Positions 14,600 through 16,256 of a stretch of DNA of 16,256 nucleotides are shown one piece after another (within the stretch, counting starts at the first letter, position 1; each line of letters opens with the position of its first letter). The notes under the pieces are model-generated. The model searched no databases. It was not told where the DNA came from and saw nothing but the letters and a program-made list of their open reading frames with translations. Location: contig CAYMEK010000082.1 of the NCBI GenBank assembly GCA_964389305.1, positions 1-16,256 on the forward strand, written 5' to 3'. The DNA comes from CAYMEK01 sp964389305 (GTDB lineage: Bacteria > Spirochaetota > Spirochaetia > SZUA-6 > DRHE01). The translations under genes and the position numbers were made by a program.

Positions 14600-15829
14600 T
14601 CAGCCCGTAGGAAGCAGCTGCTCCACCTGCCGCGACGTCCAGCGCTCCACAACAGCCTGCTTGTACAGCTCGGCCCGGTTCCGGTCGTCGATCATCACAA
14701 CGCCTGCCACTCGACCGCCTTTGAACTGAAAGCGCCGGTAGATCGTCCCGTCGCGGTAGACGGCCGTTTCCCGGGGATCCGAATGCTGTTCCGAGCTCCT
14801 ATGCGGCTTCCAGTTCATGGAAAAGAAGTAATGCCCGAACACCTCGCACTTGAGTCGAAACGGCGGGTTCGGATAGGGAATATCAGCACCACAGGCATTG
14901 GCCCCGGCCACGGCTCCCTGCTGCTCTGCAGCGTGCCACAGGTGGGTCGTACCGCCGTCCGGATGCTGGGCCGCATCTCCGGCGGTATAGATATCCGGGT
15001 GCGAAGTTCTCAGATACGAATCGGCTAGAATCCCCCGCTGCACAGGCAGGCCCGCGCCCAGGGCCAGTTCGGTTCTCGACACTGCCCCCAGGCAGAAGAC
15101 GAGCAGGTCCGGCCGCAGCCTCCGCCCCGTCAGTCCCACTTTGAGAGGACCGTTTCCGTCGACCTCGAGACTGTGAACCCGCTCGGAAAACAGCAGCCGG
15201 ATTCCCCGGTCGCGGAGAATCTTTTCCAGGATTACAGACGCTCCGTCGTCAAGATCGGCGGCCATAGCCCGCGCCTGCGCCTCCGCCACCGTAACCTGCA
15301 ACCCCAGGTTCCGAAGCTGCTCGGCCACTTCCACGCCAAGCACTCCCATGCCTACTACCAGGGCGGATTCCCGTCCTACAGCGAAGGCCCGCAAAAGCTC
15401 TGCATCGAGGGCGGTACGCAGGCAAAACGCCCTGTATTTCTCCCTGGCCTGCCGATAGCCGGGAAGCTGCGGTTTGCCCGCAGCCGCCCCGGGAGCCAGA
15501 ATCAGCTTTTTCCAGCTCAGCACCGATCCGTCCTCGAGGCTGAGTGTATGGCTGCGCGGATTAACGGCCGCCACCCGGCAGTTAGCTCGTATTTCGAGAT
15601 GGTTGTCTCGGTACCAGCTCGAAGGCTGGATCTCCAGTTGAGCCGGAGCGAAGCCCTGGGCCAGCAGCTTGGATATCTTCGTACGCCGATAGGGAACACG
15701 ATCCTCTTCGCTCAGGATCGCGACTCTGCAGGCGGGATCGCGCCCGGCGATCGCCGCTGCGGCCGAGTAAGCGGCGATGCCGCCGCCTACGATAATTATC
15801 TCCCAATCCCTGCTCTCGCTTGCTCTCAT
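14600..15829 (-). CDS. FAD-dependent NAD(P)H oxidoreductase (rubredoxin/ferredoxin reductase-like)
   Basis: Two-dinucleotide-fold flavoprotein, 409 aa, of the NADH:rubredoxin/ferredoxin reductase and nitrite-reductase-like family. FAD motif VGGGIAAYSAA is at residues 14-24, NAD(P) motif VVGMGVLGVEVAE at 158-170, and the second FAD motif (HPDIYTAGDAA) at 277-287. No redox-active CxxC pair is present, so it should pass electrons to a separate carrier. A C-terminal domain follows. A GGAGGAAGG ribosome site precedes the ATG. It is divergent from a Rieske ferredoxin gene and shares its operator region, so the Rieske protein is the most obvious partner; the small ferredoxin upstream is another. Family firm, partner inferred. 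Confidence 0.9.
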   Translation of the reverse strand: MRASESRDWEIIIVGGGIAAYSAAAAIAGRDPACRVAILSEEDRVPYRRTKISKLLAQGFAPAQLEIQPSSWYRDNHLEIRANCRVAAVNPRSHTLSLEDGSVLSWKKLILAPGAAAGKPQLPGYRQAREKYRAFCLRTALDAELLRAFAVGRESALVVGMGVLGVEVAEQLRNLGLQVTVAEAQARAMAADLDDGASVILEKILRDRGIRLLFSERVHSLEVDGNGPLKVGLTGRRLRPDLLVFCLGAVSRTELALGAGLPVQRGILADSYLRTSHPDIYTAGDAAQHPDGGTTHLWHAAEQQGAVAGANACGADIPYPNPPFRLKCEVFGHYFFSMNWKPHRSSEQHSDPRETAVYRDGTIYRRFQFKGGRVAGVVMIDDRNRAELYKQAVVERWTSRQVEQLLPTG

Positions 15830-15900
15830 CCTTCCTCCGAAGTCGGTTGTACGGAAAGCCCGCTGCCAGCCCGGGCCGTCGTGCCTTTCACGTAGACTCT

Positions 15901-15927
15901 TTACCTAAATAATACTTTTTTAGTAAT
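15901..15927. promoter_or_regulatory. Operator candidate with half-sites 11 bp apart
   Basis: TTACCTAA, 11 bp, TTAGTAAT. On the other strand this reads ATTACTAA-N11-TTAGGTAA, the same two half-sites that abut at the wrbA promoter. The extra 11 bp is about one helical turn, so both halves would face the same side of the DNA. It lies between divergent genes and covers the -10 of the FAD-protein promoter and the promoter region of the Rieske gene. Confidence 0.5.
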
Positions 15928-15937
15928 ATACAGTCAA
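15909..15937 (-). promoter_or_regulatory. Promoter of the FAD-dependent oxidoreductase
   Basis: On the minus strand TTGACT and TATTAT are exactly 17 bp apart, about 75 bp before the coding start. The spacer contains the ATTACTAA half-site and TTAGGTAA follows the -10. The -35 overlaps the first base of the divergent Rieske start codon. Confidence 0.6.
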
Positions 15938-16256
15938 TGACTAGCGGGCGTTTCAAAAAGCTCACAGAGGCGGGAAAGCTTGCCGAGGGCAGCCTCCAGG
16001 CAGTAAGGGTCGGGACGAAGGAGTTCCTGGTACTGCGCCGGGCCGGCCGGGTGTACGTTTGTAGCAACAAGTGCCCGCACCAGGGTGCGCGCCTGAGTGA
16101 CGGGATGGCGCTGGGAAAAACGATCGTCTGTCCCTGCCACCACGCCCGTTTCGATCTGGAATCCGGCAGGCTGCTCGGTCCTCCAGCTCTCGACGATATA
16201 CCCGTTTACCAGGTTCTGGAGCGGGAACAGGAGGTCATGGTGGGGCCGGTGCGGGA
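15937..16256 (+). CDS. Rieske [2Fe-2S] ferredoxin (cut by window end)
   Basis: The first 106 codons are present; the gene runs off the window. The cluster motif is complete: C46-P-H48 and, 16 residues later, C65-PC-H68, within KCPHQG and CPCHHARFD, followed by the usual DLESGRL and IPVYQV strands. It is a soluble Rieske-type electron carrier, like ferredoxins of oxygenase systems or the NirD subunit. The ATG at 15937 is the only in-frame ATG before the fold begins, as an in-frame stop lies at 15910. It has no ribosome site, and a TAATAT -10 candidate lies only 7 bp upstream, so the message may be leaderless. Probable redox partner of the divergent FAD reductase. Confidence 0.88.
   Translation, partial: MTSGRFKKLTEAGKLAEGSLQAVRVGTKEFLVLRRAGRVYVCSNKCPHQGARLSDGMALGKTIVCPCHHARFDLESGRLLGPPALDDIPVYQVLEREQEVMVGPVR

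Noticed and set aside
1..16256. CRISPR arrays, transposases, integrases, tRNA or rRNA genes
   Set aside because: No regularly spaced repeats, mobile-element proteins or tRNA/rRNA signatures were seen on either strand.

Overview
The window looks like a draft-genome scaffold from an anaerobic or microaerophilic bacterium, most likely a spirochaete. The evidence for that lineage is modest. The TRAP solute-binding protein has a mature start of the form ATGEQEA right after its signal peptide, a style common in spirochaete binding proteins. The right half is dense in O2/redox-stress genes typical of anaerobes. The main part is moderately GC-rich. The first ~1 kb is clearly AT-richer and may be of different origin. 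A run of 100 N at 3568-3667 is an assembly scar.

Layout. (1) 1-983: one AT-rich gene for an unknown multi-pass membrane protein (minus strand). (2) 984-2061: about 1.1 kb with no gene I can defend. It holds several perfect hairpins and one near-ideal minus-strand sigma70-type promoter with no recognisable gene behind it. (3) 2062-10931, all minus strand: a catabolic operon. In transcription order it encodes a TRAP transporter (dctP, dctQ, dctM), two short-chain dehydrogenases, a type I sulfatase without signal peptide, a possible 47-codon small ORF, an FGGY sugar kinase and a DeoR-family regulator. A strong promoter (10970-10998) lies before dctP, and a 10-bp hairpin separates dctP from dctQM. 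The kinase appears frame-broken only because 55 bp is duplicated on either side of the N run. Removing the duplicate and the Ns gives an intact 514-residue kinase. (4) 11285-16256: a redox/oxygen-defence neighbourhood. It has wrbA (minus), then a small ferredoxin, a flavodiiron-like protein and a hemerythrin-domain protein (all plus), a deletion remnant of aconitase (minus), an FAD-dependent rubredoxin/ferredoxin-reductase-like protein (minus) and, divergent from it, a Rieske ferredoxin cut by the window end (plus).

How the genes may work together. The operon suggests import of an anionic compound, probably a sulfated sugar, polyol or sugar acid. Sulfate would be removed in the cytoplasm, one hydroxyl inverted or rearranged by an NAD-type and an NADP-type dehydrogenase, and the product phosphorylated under DeoR control. 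The substrate cannot be read from sequence.

In the redox region two promoters (wrbA, and the divergent FAD-protein/Rieske pair) carry the same two 8-bp half-sites, ATTACTAA and TTAGGTAA. They abut at one site and are 11 bp apart at the other, which suggests a shared regulator. The flavodiiron-like protein has lost most of its diiron ligands while keeping its flavodoxin domain. The adjacent ferredoxin has Ser in place of the second cluster Cys. Together these are the most unusual features here.
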